NCBI GenBank assembly: GCA_910574455.1
Contig: CAJSYZ010000005.1
Span: 4,526,001-4,590,000, forward strand
DNA length: 64,000 bases
Source of the DNA: Trichaptum fuscoviolaceum
Taxonomy: Eukaryota > Basidiomycota > Agaricomycetes > Hymenochaetales > Trichaptaceae
Direction of reading: 5' to 3'
Within the stretch, counting starts at the first letter, position 1; every line of letters begins with the position of its first letter. Of this stretch, positions 52,542 through 63,534 are shown piece after piece. The notes under the pieces are model-generated. The model worked only from the letters and a program-made list of their open reading frames with translations. It had not been told where the DNA came from and did not search any database. Both the position numbers and the translations under genes were made by a program.

Positions 52542-53726
52542 CTACCGGGATTTGACCAAAATTCGCGCCAAAGGGCGGCTTTGCTTTCGTCGAGGCGTGC
52601 CTTTCCCACCAAGCTGGGGAGAGGCAGTCAGTTTGCCTAGGCGGTCGGGTTTCGCAAGGACCAAGGGCGGGGACGAAGCGGGGGTCGAGGACGAGACTTC
52701 AGGCAGGGCGGCCTCAGGGGGCCCTTCCGGGATCGACTGGGACTGGGCTGGACGGGATTTTCGATGCAGGAATTCTACCAAAGTTCGGGACGCGTTTGCT
52801 TGTGCTTCTGCAGCACCAAGCAGTCGTTCAGGAACAACGGGGTCGAGCGGGGTCGGGATCGAAGCGGGAACTGGTTCAGGGACCGGGGAAACAGGTGCGG
52901 GAACTGGAGGCACGGCGGGAGAAGCTGGGGTCGAAGCGTCTGGAGCGGGGGATGTGACAGTCGGGACCGGGGCGGCAGTAGACTTTGACGGGATCGTTTG
53001 CAGGTCAGAGATGCATACTTGTATCAAACCCTGTAAAAGGCTTTCAACTTCGTGACGCAGGAACTGGCTGAACGCGGGATCCGTGTCTTGGACTATCCGG
53101 GTGCAGTGGGGCACCATTCGGGTCAGGACTTGTGCAACGCGGCTCAACATGGCGGGAGACGGTTCTGAGGCAGCGGGGGCGCGGGTTTCCGGGGCAGAAT
53201 CCGAGGACGTAGCTTGGACACCTATCGTCGCAAACTGGCGTTTCGGGCTAGACTTCCGGGGTGCAACCTTTGCGGGAGGAGCGGCTTTTTTCACGGGAGG
53301 CCTTTCAGCACAATCGCGAATCAAGTGGCCCTTTGTTCCACAGTAGAAGCAGAGCCCAAGTTTTCGCCTTTCATGCCTATCAGCATCAGAAAGGGTGCGC
53401 TTGGTCGAGGACGGGATTCGGGGAACCGTAGGACGGGGCATCGTGGCACGGGGCGGGGCAGTCGGACATGCGGGGACCAAATGTTCGTTAGAACCGCAGT
53501 AGAAACAGAGGCGCAGTTTACGGCGCAGTTCACGGGTTTCTGGGGTCGACGTATGGGACGCAGGACGAGAGCTGGGACGAGGTGCTACCGAGGCTGGGGA
53601 AGTTGACCGGGACGTGGCTGGCGAGGCAGGGACAGAGACAAGCCGGGGGAGCTGGACAGCAGGTGACTGTGGCCGGGAATTGCTCGGGGAAGACGAGCGC
53701 GAGGAGCGGGAGTCTGACGCGGACAT
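52542..53726 (-). CDS. gag: Gag-like protein with two CCHC zinc knuckles
   Basis: ATG 53726 opens 394 codons on the minus strand. The frame extends 22 codons further up to a TTG. The N-terminal 70 residues are Ser/Pro/Arg-rich. Two knuckles follow: CFYCGSNEHLVPAC near residue 75 and CFYCGTKGHLIRDC near 130. Each is preceded by a similar ELRRKLRL or RRKLGL text, so the unit has been duplicated. A helical block lies around residues 195-250 (LSRVAQVLTRMVPHCTRI, then FLRHEVESLLQGLIQVCISD), then a Pro/Ala/Val linker, and a basic tail. No capsid domain of the usual type was recognised before the knuckles, so the order differs from ordinary Gag. It presumably binds nucleic acid and may package the element's RNA. 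It is the only gene of the element. Confidence 0.8.
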   Translation of the reverse strand: MSASDSRSSRSSSPSNSRPQSPAVQLPRLVSVPASPATSRSTSPASVAPRPSSRPASHTSTPETRELRRKLRLCFYCGSNEHLVPACPTAPPRATMPRPTVPRIPSSTKRTLSDADRHERRKLGLCFYCGTKGHLIRDCAERPPVKKAAPPAKVAPRKSSPKRQFATIGVQATSSDSAPETRAPAASEPSPAMLSRVAQVLTRMVPHCTRIVQDTDPAFSQFLRHEVESLLQGLIQVCISDLQTIPSKSTAAPVPTVTSPAPDASTPASPAVPPVPAPVSPVPEPVPASIPTPLDPVVPERLLGAAEAQANASRTLVEFLHRKSRPAQSQSIPEGPPEAALPEVSSSTPASSPPLVLAKPDRLGKLTASPQLGGKGTPRRKQSRPLARILVKSR

Positions 53727-53827
53727 AGCGACGCGGGGATTTTGTCGAAGCCAAAAAAAAAGAGTCGGGAAACGAGCGTAGATTGTTGCCAATCCTGGTT
53801 ACGGTAAGCTTTAGACTTTTGTCCTAA

Positions 53828-56354
53828 TGTTACGACCTGGGGGGAACCTGGGGGCCGTGGCGCGTTAGCGGCTTCCGGGGCAAGGCCTGGGAGGGCGCGC
53901 GGCAGCTGAGAAGGCGTAGGGAACCGTTAAGGACGCTACAACGCCAACGGAGTCGCGCGGGAAGCGGGGCGGCGGGGGGCGAGACGCAAGGGGGCTCAAG
54001 GCGAGGACGGGACGGAGTCAGAGTCGAGGCTGGGAAGGCAGAGTCGAGGCGCGGGGAGACAGAGTCGAGACGCGGGGAAATGCCAAGCGGGATTCTGGCG
54101 GGAATCTAGCGGGAATCTGGATTCGCGCGGGAATCTGGATTCGTGCGGGAATCTGGATTCGTGCGGGGATCGAAGAGCGGGAATCGTTCGGGGCTTTTGC
54201 GGGAATCGCAGAGCGGGATTCTGGCGGGAATCTCAGAGCGGGATTCTGGGCAGGACTCAGAGCGGGATTCGCAGAGCGGGATCCGGGACAAGACAGAGAC
54301 AAGAGAGCCAGAGAGCAGGCGTGCTCAGGACGGGAGCAGAGAGCTCAAGATAACCGGGATCTCAAGGCAACACTTCTGTATCAGGAGGAGGTTCCCTAAG
54401 GAAGCACTCGACAAGTCAGCATTGTAAAACTACACTAGAGACAAGACAGAAACACACCTAAGGAAGCACTCGACAAGAGGACAAAAGTGAGTGCTCCTTA
54501 CGGTGGCGACAGGTATTTATCTACTGGGCAGAATCTACAGGGAACGGGCATGCACAAACGCGCAACTAACTAGTTACACAATCTTGCGGGCGAAGGCCGC
54601 GCATACAGTGACGTGAATCCGGGATTCGGGATTCGGTGCGGGAACATCTGGGCAAGATCTAAGGGAACGAGCGTGAAGCATGGTCAAGTGGAACAAAGAG
54701 AACTAAAGGAATGTAATTGTGCGCGAGGTATCAAGCTGGCGCACAGGCAGCGGGGTAACGAGCGTGGGGGGCGGATGTAATGCATACATCGTCTCGGGAT
54801 AAGTTGCAGGCAACTTCTGGCGTGGATCAGGGTCGCGGGAGATCGACAGGGACCAACTTCGAAGAAGCCGGTGCTTCGATGTCGTAACGAAGCCTAATCG
54901 CGAGGCGCGCGCGGGGCAGGGCGACTAAGGACGAGGTTCGAGTCCTTGCGGACAATGAGATCAATCCCGCACACGGGGTGGCGGGAATCTGGTCTACGGG
55001 CCGGGACAGGACGCTACTAACGAGACTAGTTGGCTGGCACGTGCGTGGCCAGGCCAATCACCTGGGGCTATCTCAAGACGAGGTTAGCATCGAGGAGCGG
55101 GGAAGCTAAGGGGTTTCCCTTGGACAACGGGAAACTCGCGCGATTCGCGACGGGATCATGCAGGGAATCTGGTTCGGGTTTCGACCGGGTTTCGAGTTCG
55201 GGTTTCGACTGGGAATCGAGTTCGGGTTTAGACCGGGAATCGAGTTCGGGTTTCGACCGGGAATCGAGACAGGGAATCTTTCGGGAATCAGAGCGGGAAC
55301 TTAGCTGGGGTTGCGATGGGAATCGCGGCGGGATCGAAGGCGGGAATCCTGCGGGGGATTTGCGCAGGGATTCGAGACGGGACGCGAGGCGGGAAACGAG
55401 CGGGATTTCGACTGGGATCGTGCGGGGGAAAGGAGCGGGATTCCAACCGGGAAGCGAGCGGGGTTTCTACCGGGAATGAGCGGGGGAGTCTGGCGAGACT
55501 CTAGTCGGGAAACGAGCGGGGGGAGTTTTTGGCGGGACTCCAACCTGGACGAGTGGGGGAGTCTTGACGGGACTCCAACCGGGAACGAGCGTGGGTTGCG
55601 GGATTGTCAGAGAGGACGCTTGACAGCGTTCGCGGCGAGGCGGGATTCCTGGCGGGGCAGGCTGTGGACGAACAAGGGCAGGTCGAGAGGCACAGGATGT
55701 CGAAGGGGTTAGCTAGGGCACCGTGGCAGGACGAGCGCAGGGCAGGGTTCGTGACCGGGCAGGATTGCGGGACAGCAATCCTTGACCGCTGTCGTGTTGG
55801 CTTACTCAAGGCCAGACAGAGGTCGGCTTTGGACGCAGTGGATCAATCTCCTAACTGCACTTCATGACTGTGGACGCGAGGCCGGGATCTGGTATCCGGG
55901 CATAGTCGAGAACCTACGAGGTCTGGGATAGCTATGGCTATGGCTATGGCTGTGGCAGGCTATGGCTATGGCTGTGGCTATGGTGAGTGACTTCGGGACT
56001 ATGGCGAGGTACGGGGTTCACTGGAGCGGGGAACAGAGCATGACGGGAGCGGGGAGCGAGCGGGGGATCATCCTAGAGTCGGGGGGAACGACGAGGCGGG
56101 CTAGGGATGGATCGAGACACGGGGACGAGGCGAGGGACTGACGAGGAGACGTGGGCGAGGACAAGCAGGGGCGAGGAGGTCATAGCGGGGCGGAACTCTT
56201 AGCAGGAGAATGCATGGCGAAGCAGAGGTTCTTCTGGGATCAGAGAGCGGGGGATCCTTTCGGGATCTAGCCAAGGTCGCGATTTCGGGTTTCAGCATAC
56301 CGGGTTCTGTTCGGGATTGCCTTAGACATGTTGGGGTCCTGGGGGATCCCAACA
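53828..56354 (-). repeat. 5' LTR of the gag-only element, 2527 bp
   Basis: Near-identical to 49827-52350 (one extra G near 53976, an extra T near 54714, TT near 55528). It is followed by target copy gtatc. It should carry the promoter for the minus-strand transcript. Confidence 0.92.
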
Positions 56355-56359
56355 GTATC

Positions 56360-56584
56360 GCGAGTGGCTCCATATGCAGTTTTGTCCTCCAGCTTAACTA
56401 CCACTTGCACCTCGCTGTTTTGGACTTCAACACTTCTGGCACGACTGCTGCGCGGGCTCCTGCTCCTTTCCCTTTCCTTCGCGCCTTTCGTCGCGAGCGT
56501 CATTTGTGCGATGAGTCCGAAGGGAGCTGCGGATGTTGCGGGTAGAGGAGCAAGGCGTGGAGGTTGCGGTGTCTTCCGCCTTCC
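56360..56584. other. Short spacer between LTR element and the CLF1 fragment
   Basis: A minus-strand frame with Arg/Ser-rich text (ERERSRSPRSSRARS) followed by VKLEDKTAYGATRDT ends at the LTR insertion. It may be the remnant of a gene interrupted there, but its frame does not fit the transcription-factor remains left of 49822. Confidence 0.35.
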
Positions 56585-56665
56585 GCCTGCTGAGCTATGT
56601 TGTGAAGGATGCGCCGACCCTTCACGAGCCGACCCGCCAAGCGTTGATGAGGGTGAAGCGTGCCT
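56585..56665 (-). repeat. 80-bp introner-like repeat, copy 1
   Basis: On the minus strand it begins GTTAGGCACGCTTCAC and ends AGCTCAGCAG, so it has GT...AG ends. A second copy lies at 58525-58606. It joins directly to CLF1 coding text (FEFEQGE) on its upstream side. It could be a mobile intron or the edge of a duplicated segment. Confidence 0.5.
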
Positions 56666-58524
56666 AACGGTTCGCCCTGCTCAAACTCGAAGTCAATGTA
56701 CGCCTTCCAGAGGTTTTCGGAGCACGACAGCGGCTGCTGCGATGTGCCGAGTTCGAATTTGGCTCGCGCTCGTGAATAATCCGCGAGCGCCGCCTCGATC
56801 TGGGCGACTTGGATTCAGGCCGAGGAGTTCGTTGGATCATATTCGATGTACTTTTCGTAGAGCGTCCGCACGCGGTCAAATTGTCGAAGCTGAAAGACAA
56901 TGTCAGTAAACCATGCAAATGATAAGAGCAATTGTAGTTACGTCAAGCTCAAGTTCGATATAGCCTTTGAAGAGCTTTTCCTTAGGACACATGCCGATTG
57001 CAGCACCGAGCAATTTGCGTGCTGCGGGCGGATCAAGTCGCCGAACCTCAAAGTTCGCAAACATGAGCCACAGCTTCGCAAACATGATTTGCTTGTGGGG
57101 GACCACTTGTAATGCTGTTCGGTATACTTGCCGTGTCCGATCATAATCCTGCGTGGGCGGTAGTTAGCACTTGAAAAAGAGACATGAAAGAAACACCAGA
57201 CTTTGGTATCCACTTCTTCAAACAATGCGTAGTCCAGCCACAGAAAGATGCATTGTCTCCAGTGACACTTCAAGTCACCGGGGGGTATTTGCACAACAGC
57301 TCGCTCGTAGACTTCACGAACCCGGTTTATCACGCTTTCAGTCTCGTCCTCAGACGCGTCTTCCTCCCGAAGTGACCTCAGTGTGTCTTCTTCCAAGCGA
57401 GCATAGTCAAACCATACGTCGTAATTTCGACCGTCGTGCGCAAGTTCTTCCTCATACTGGATCCTCCTCTTCCCCAGAACAGTGGTTTCGAGGGTGTTCC
57501 GAGTCCCATGCCACTTTTTTCAAACGGTAGCATAGAGTACCTGGTGCTTGGAGCGAGGTAATCTTTCCAGCGTGAACTAGGGGTGTTTAAAACTTAGAAG
57601 CACATAAAGCTTGGGGAGTGCGTACCTAGTAGATTACCCTAGCTCGGTCGTACTCCTTCAATCGTGCTTCCATCTTCGCGAAAGCGCTTAACACCATCTG
57701 TGAATTCTCAATTTGTTCCGCATCATCACCAAAGAACTCCAGTGCCATCTGGAACACCTCATGAGCCTTTTCAAACCTGACTCGCTCCTCCTCAAACTTC
57801 GCCCACTTGACCCAGACGCCAGGTTCAAGTAGAACAGCAACCCACCGCCCGTAGATCGCACTCGCGCAAGCAAGTTCCTGGTATCGCTCTTCGAGCTTGA
57901 TGTACGCCAGCCATGCCTTGCCGACTGGCTCCCACTGCACCCATCGCTCAAACACTTGACGCGCGCCAGCGACGTTTCCGAGCAGTTCCTCCAATACACG
58001 TATTTGTACCAGACTTGGTCGATGTGCGGCAACAAGTTACTGTTAGGTCAAACAGATTGCGTGCATGCTGGACGTTTCGCGCCTTCAGTTGCATCTCCGT
58101 GTAGGAGAGCCAGAGTTAGACACTTCGTGGGTCTACATCGAGAGCGCGAACGTTCGTATTCGCCTGAACTCGCCTACATTGAGTTTCAGTCATAACTCCA
58201 GTCATTTTGATAGTGTACGTACCTCCCAACTAGCGTAGGATTTCCATTCTTTCCTGTTTCAAGTCAGCACCTGAAAGATAAACCCAAGCATGAAAACATA
58301 CAAGTTTCCCCTCGTCCGCCGAATCCTCTCCTCGAACTCCTTACGCTTCCGGCCTCGGTATTCATAGTGTCCCTCAAAGTCTTCAATGCGTTGTTTTGGC
58401 GCGCGAAAAGCTGTTTCCTTGCGCTCTTGTGGTTCCCGAAGCAGTTGTTCTGCTGTAATCTACTTGAGCTTAAGCATCATCCTTGAATAAGAGTGATTGG
58501 GTACATACTTGTATCGCCGCGGGT
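56666..58524 (-). pseudogene. clf1: CLF1/Crooked-neck splicing factor pseudogene
   Basis: The minus strand matches the yeast Clf1/Crooked-neck family of HAT-repeat proteins that scaffold the spliceosomal NineTeen complex. The N-terminal text [18 protein letters not shown] and [10 protein letters not shown] is preceded by an exon APAAIQ and a GTATGT...TAG intron. HAT repeats follow, such as [94 protein letters not shown] and LWKAYIDFEFEQGE. There is an in-frame TAA after DPRSV, 1-nt frameshifts near 58040 and 57990, and the reading stops short at the repeat at 56665. About a third of the family's usual length (roughly 700 residues) is therefore missing at the C-terminus. An intact copy presumably exists elsewhere in the genome, since the gene is essential in yeast. 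Confidence 0.8.
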
Positions 58525-58606
58525 GCGCCTGCTGAGCTGTGTTGTGAAGGACCCGCCAACCACAAGCCGACCCGCCAAGTGTTGAAGAGAGTGAAGCGTG
58601 CCTAAC
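58525..58606 (-). repeat. 80-bp introner-like repeat, copy 2
   Basis: Same text as copy 1 with several substitutions. Read on the minus strand it starts GTTAGGCACG and ends CTCAGCAG directly before the N-terminal CLF1 exon (APAAIQ). If it is removed as an intron, the preceding bases continue the APAAIQ frame without a stop, but no clear start codon is seen. Confidence 0.5.
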
Positions 58607-61600
58607 AGTTTCCGAGTTCAGAACTGTAAGGAGTGGCATTGGCGGGTGTCGATAGGAGTGTGACGAGTGCGGTAAGTCAGGAATGATGGTGAGGAGGAAA
58701 AAGCATGGGCAAGCCCGCAACACTTCAAGTTCAACATCAATTTCCTGTTTTGGATGCAACAAAATTTTGTTAAAAATTTCTAAGTCCTATTATACTTGAG
58801 CACTGAAATCCTGACTTGCATTCTGATGTACTGAGAGACGGCTTGCATCCTGAAACTCTCCTTATTTCAGTGAGATAAGGCAATCAGTGTATTTTCAGAC
58901 GAAGTAGCGACCCTTCAGACAGGTGCCAGCCAAATCAGGACGCGTCAGTGGCCATAAGCTACGACCCCTGTCTTGATTTCAGACAGCCTCTTGTGTTTCC
59001 CGTGTGATGGTCGACTATTCCAAGTTTGGGCTGCTGCATGAGTGACTGCGGGAACATGCCAATCACGAAAGTCGCATATTACTTGCAGTGGCATTGTAGT
59101 AGCCTTGTAAAGCCTATATTGAATGTAATGGCCTGCCATACTGGGGGACAGATTAACATGCTGCGTCCCCTGTTTACCCACGCTTGAAATATGGCGGCAT
59201 CATTGCAATGTGCCGCCATATGGCGGAGTTCAGAAATATGAATGCTTATGGGCAGTCCTCACGCTGAACCAGTGTCCCGGGGTCCACACCCGTTCCCGCG
59301 ATAATAGATATTAAAAACAAATAATTTCATTAAAATTACAACAAGCCTAACAAATCTCTACGAAAACAGGGAAACAACTTACATACCAGGAGATATTGAT
59401 GGCCAAGACTGAGCAAGCACCAACCAAGACTCAGAGGCTACCAGATTACCAGACAGATTGTTCAGAGACATTGCAGAGACCGACAGCCACAAGTAGCACA
59501 ACAAGAGCCAAGAGCTTCCAGCAGAGACAAGAGACAATGAGACACACAGACACACAGATAGATTGTTCAGAGACTTCGCAGAGGCAGCACAGCAAAGCCA
59601 GAAAATTTACGGAGTTCCAGAGTAGAGGAGGAAGGAGACGGCCCATTTGCAACATAGATTGTTCAGAGACATCCCAAGCACAAAGAGTCAAGTGAATTTC
59701 GCAGAGTAGGAGAAAGGGAGATAAAAAAACTCAGCACGTAGGTCCTTTGAGCCCCGAGGTCTCTCTGCGTCAATTGCTGGTGTCGGCGATTGCTCATTCT
59801 CCGTGTCCAGGTCTCCATCTTGAGCTCAGCTTCGTCGACCTCCTGGAGCTTTGCATCGTCTTTTGCGGGTGTTGTAGTAGCCATAGTAGGGTTGGCAGTG
59901 TTGGGAGTCGAGAGTTGAAATCCACGGGCACGACGCCAGAGGCGGAAACAAATTCTAAAAGTGCAGGTAATCCTCCGGGTGCTCATCCACCTTCCCTTTG
60001 TCTTCATTGCGCTCGCCCTCGCTCACACCGCATGCTTCACTATGCATGGGCACCGGTGGCTCCCCCCCCCATCCTTCATTCTCGGCGGCAAGGCAAAAGT
60101 AAGAAAGATTAAATGTGGTCAAGAATTGGGCAAAGGGCACGCAAACTTCAAGGAAGTGCAACATCACGTGCCACAGTCACGGTGAGCACCGCCGTCCGAG
60201 TCACGGTACTGGCATTTGCCAATGATTGCAATGCCTTGCCATGTCCCCGCCATATTGTTTGACTTTTACCATTTATTAAACATATTTCGTAGATATTGCA
60301 GTTTAATTATCAGTCTGCAAACATATGGAAAAGAAACATAATATTGCTTTGTATTTTAATGTGACTGTAAGGCCATACAAGGCGTCACAATTGTGGCGGC
60401 ACATTGTAAAGACCGCCATGGTCCGCCAGCGAAAGTCAACTTTCGTGATATGATCATGTCAGTGAAGTGCAAGTTGAAGTTGATCCTCTTCACTTCCACT
60501 GTCCATTCTATTTTGTCCCTAACTCATTGCCCTCTGTCACTCAAGTCATGCAAGAACTCTGCTTTGCAGAGATTTGTCAGACATTGAGATGCCAATCGTC
60601 GCTTATGCATGTGGCCACTACGTGAATTCAAAGGAGTTTTTTTGGCCAGTCTCCCGCCAAGGAACTTGACGTCAACACATTTCCGTGAGGAGCGAGGATG
60701 GATGTAGCCAACACATTGGTTGTTTTGTATGGAATTGAGTGTAAGTAGCTTCAAGATGCTCACTGATGTGGACAACAGACGTGATAACCGGATAGACCAA
60801 GGATTGGCATATCCAACAGCCCAACACTAAGTGATGGTGTACCGGCCGCAACCACATTTCATCTTTATCTCGCCAGGTAACAACGACGTTCTTTCTTGGT
60901 CTATTTCTATGGAGATGCGCAAGAAACCGAGGATGGGCCTCTAGGATCTCTCAAATGTCTCTGTACTATGAAGGAGCCGGACGTTGCAGGACAATCATAA
61001 CTACATATATCGTTTCTATGCTTCCCCAAATCAATGAGAAATGAATTGCGGCTCTGACTGTTGGGCTTTCTACTGCTCGTCTGACAACACAACGAGCTCA
61101 GAGTCTTCTCTGACTACTGCCACATCGAGGCCTACTAACACCCGGCCTACGGTAACACAACGCAGCCCTCGTCAAACTTGAACATACTATCTTGATGTAG
61201 CTTCCGGGTCCTTTTGCGTGGCCTTTTTGTGGTGCCGACCGCTTCTCCGAGTCTCTGGCTTGGTAGGTTTTATACTGCATTTATTATAGGTCAAGGCATA
61301 CAGTCGTCTATGTATTCCTCAAGGGCAAGAACACACTGCTCATTGTCTATACGTAGTTCCGAGATCTGCACTGTCATACAATGAGTGCAAGACTTATGTA
61401 TTATGCTTTCTGTGAGTGGAATTGACGGTGTAGGTAAGTGGTTCGTAGATGCCCCGTAGCAGTTCGGGTTTATGATTGCGTTCGGTGAGCATACACGTAC
61501 TTTAGGTGTGTTGGCACCATCCCTACACTCGCATGCACAAAGTTTTATATAAGCTGATACCATCCATGCAGATTTTCATGGAGTCGGTGAAGAGACGCCA

Positions 61601-61751
61601 TCGAAAAACCCCATCTACCTCGCAGCTGAATGCTAAAGACATGTATAAAGGTTGCATACAATAGTTTGTACAAGAGTCTATACAAAACAACCAGGGTGCC
61701 GAAAGCCGCAAATGCGTCAAATAAAAAGGGTGGGGTAGAAGACAATTCTAA
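58607..61751. other. Intergenic, repeat-rich, no confident gene
   Basis: At 58800-58990 lies a patch of the dispersed repeat also seen near 48540 and 43440. At 59170-59230 and 60200-60425 there are inverted words GCCGCCATATGGCGG and GGCGGCACATTG...CCGCCAT, perhaps the ends of a small element. A plus frame at 59396-59695 repeats DCSETSQ or DCSETLQ three times because AGATTGTTCAGAGAC recurs at 59455, 59560 and 59655. A minus frame from ATG 59887 (ATTTPAKDDAKLQEVDEAEL) is short and unrecognised. From 60600 to 61750 I see nothing coding. Confidence 0.45.
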
Positions 61752-63534
61752 TCAAACGTGCGGTATAAATCCTGTCCAAACCACTGCATCGTAAGCGGAG
61801 GGAGGAAGGCGTCGAAGGGACAGGAGGGCGAGAATGAGGAGGGAAAGGCGGGCGACGGGATATATGATGGCAGGAGGTGTTTCTACGGTCTTCTTTATGC
61901 GCGTCCAGTAGATTGCCTCAGGAGTTCCGGGCCAATAGTTCCTCCATTTATCATAGAAAAATCGTGTGTGGACAGGAGAAACTGCGATGATGAGAAGACA
62001 CAGGCCTACGATGGTCAGAGAAGCGGTCCGCCAAAGGATCCGCTCGACTGTCGAAGGGAACTCGGAATGCCATGCAGCACAGTGGATCAACCCAAATGCG
62101 GCGCCTGCTAAGGCAGAGAAAATCAAAAGCGGCCTCGTTTCGGCATACTCGCTGTAGAACATCATCCACATGATCCACCGCATGTCAGTCTCATTGAAAA
62201 GCAGTTCGAGCGCCGGTTTGTTGTCTATTTTGTCCTTGGCATCGCGATAACCTTCTAGGTGAGCGTACCAGACAGGATTTAGGATCTGGTTCATTGGGAG
62301 GAACATGAGCAGGTACGGCAAGTAGAACAGCTTCGTGATGACAAGCTTAATCAAGTCGATGGCTCGGCGAAAGTGCGATTTTGTCGCCGGAGAACCTGAG
62401 CTTTGTAGAGATTCGACCCCGGGACTAACGTCCTTCTGCGTACTGTGGCATATCAGATGACGTAGAACGCGGATCGCTCTCAGAAGCCTCTCTGGAATGG
62501 ACGCTAGTGCTGAAAGCATTGCCTGCGCGGAGTCTCGGAGATAATTTCTCAGCCGGAACTCCTCTCCGGTGAATGTCCAGCTCTCCGCACTGCCTTCGTT
62601 CCGCGACTCGTTCTCGTCATCTCTAGCATTCCTGGCCTCTACAAGCTGCCTCTCTACTTTCTTCGTGCGGATGACGATCGGACATCGGACATCGAGCGGC
62701 TTGCTCCACCAGAAAAGGTACATGATGCTGTTGAGTCCGGCCAACGCCGCCGTCGTAAGCTCAATCTCAGTGATCGTCAGGTGCTGGTGTGCGCGTGCGA
62801 TGAGCTGGATGATGAACCAGGTAATTTGCAGAAGAGCGACTCCTTTCGAGAGAGCATCGCCTTTGCTTCTGTCTTCGATTTCTTTCGCTGTCGTATCAGG
62901 GAAGTCAATCAGTCGCTTCTTCAGTAGTTCCTGAAGGTCAAAGAAATCGATCATGCTTTCCTGCACGACGATCCCCTCCTTCTCTGTTTCATAGCGGTGC
63001 CAATACCAGACAGAGAATTCGTCGCCCTCTATGAAGTTCACTTTGAAGCCTCCCATCTGCAAGAAATGCGCATGTGTCATTGTCCATTGCATGCCTACTG
63101 AATTTGTTCAACTAAATCTATTACGAGCTGAAAATGAATAACATAATACATGATTTCGGTCGTGCTTTGTTTATCGTCTCCCTTATCATCACGGCGCCTC
63201 GCCACTGCTTGAATGCCCACATGATCATCACCTCCGGAGCGAGCAGGGCCAGACACATAAGGAAGATCCGACGCTTCAGTAGCGACCAGCTACTCTCCTC
63301 GAGGAATGGTACGTTCGGGTGCACAGATATCCATGTAACAGCAAACGTCGTCACCAGGCAGCTCCATACGATGTCCCAAACGGAGCGACCGGGGCAAGAA
63401 CAGTCGTTGGAACATTCGTCTCGCGTGAAGATCGGCGCATCGTAGGCCAGCGGGTCGGCGAAGGACGGGGCGACGGGTGCAGCACTCGTGCCGTAGTGTC
63501 GGGCGAGAAACAGGTATGCGAGAATGAGAAGCAT
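61752..63534 (-). CDS. Multi-pass membrane protein of a basidiomycete family, function unknown
   Basis: Two exons on the minus strand: 63534-63150 and 63094-61752, with a 55-nt intron (GTATTA donor, CAGTAG acceptor, phase 1). Together they give 575 residues. ATG 63534 starts a signal-anchor-like segment (LLILAYLFLA). A small Cys-rich patch follows (CSNDCSCPG), then a hydrophobic segment (VWSCLVTTFAVTWISVHPNVP). Across the junction the text reads WTMTHAHFLQMGGF. The C-terminal half has several membrane spans, among them LLQITWFIIQLIARA, LLIFSALAGAAFGLIHCAAW and TIVGLCLLIIAVSPV, ending with VARLSLLILALLSLRRLP. The layout matches a family I associate with Agaricomycetes, often in many copies and without known function. 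No stop or frameshift interrupts it, so it appears intact. Confidence 0.8.

Larger units (their letters stand above)
49827..56354 (-). mobile_element. Gag-only LTR element (TR-GAG type) with 2.5-kb LTRs
   Basis: Direct repeats 49827-52350 (2524 bp) and 53828-56354 (2527 bp) begin TGTTACGACC and end GATCCCAACA. They are flanked by gtatc at 49822-49826 and 56355-56359. I noticed only three small indels between them, so insertion is recent. The interior is only about 1.48 kb and holds one minus-strand gag-like gene, with no protease, RT or integrase. A clean polypurine tract next to the left LTR confirms minus orientation. It must be mobilised by enzymes of another element. LTRs far longer than the interior are unusual. 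Confidence 0.9.

Noticed and set aside
52542..53726. Host CCHC zinc-finger gene flanked by a segmental duplication
   Set aside because: The flanking repeats have TG...CA ends, a 5-bp TSD and an adjacent polypurine tract, so the unit is an LTR element.
56328..56909. 193-codon plus-strand ORF across the LTR end and CLF1 fragment
   Set aside because: It crosses the LTR boundary and is antisense to the CLF1 pseudogene, so it is a chance frame.
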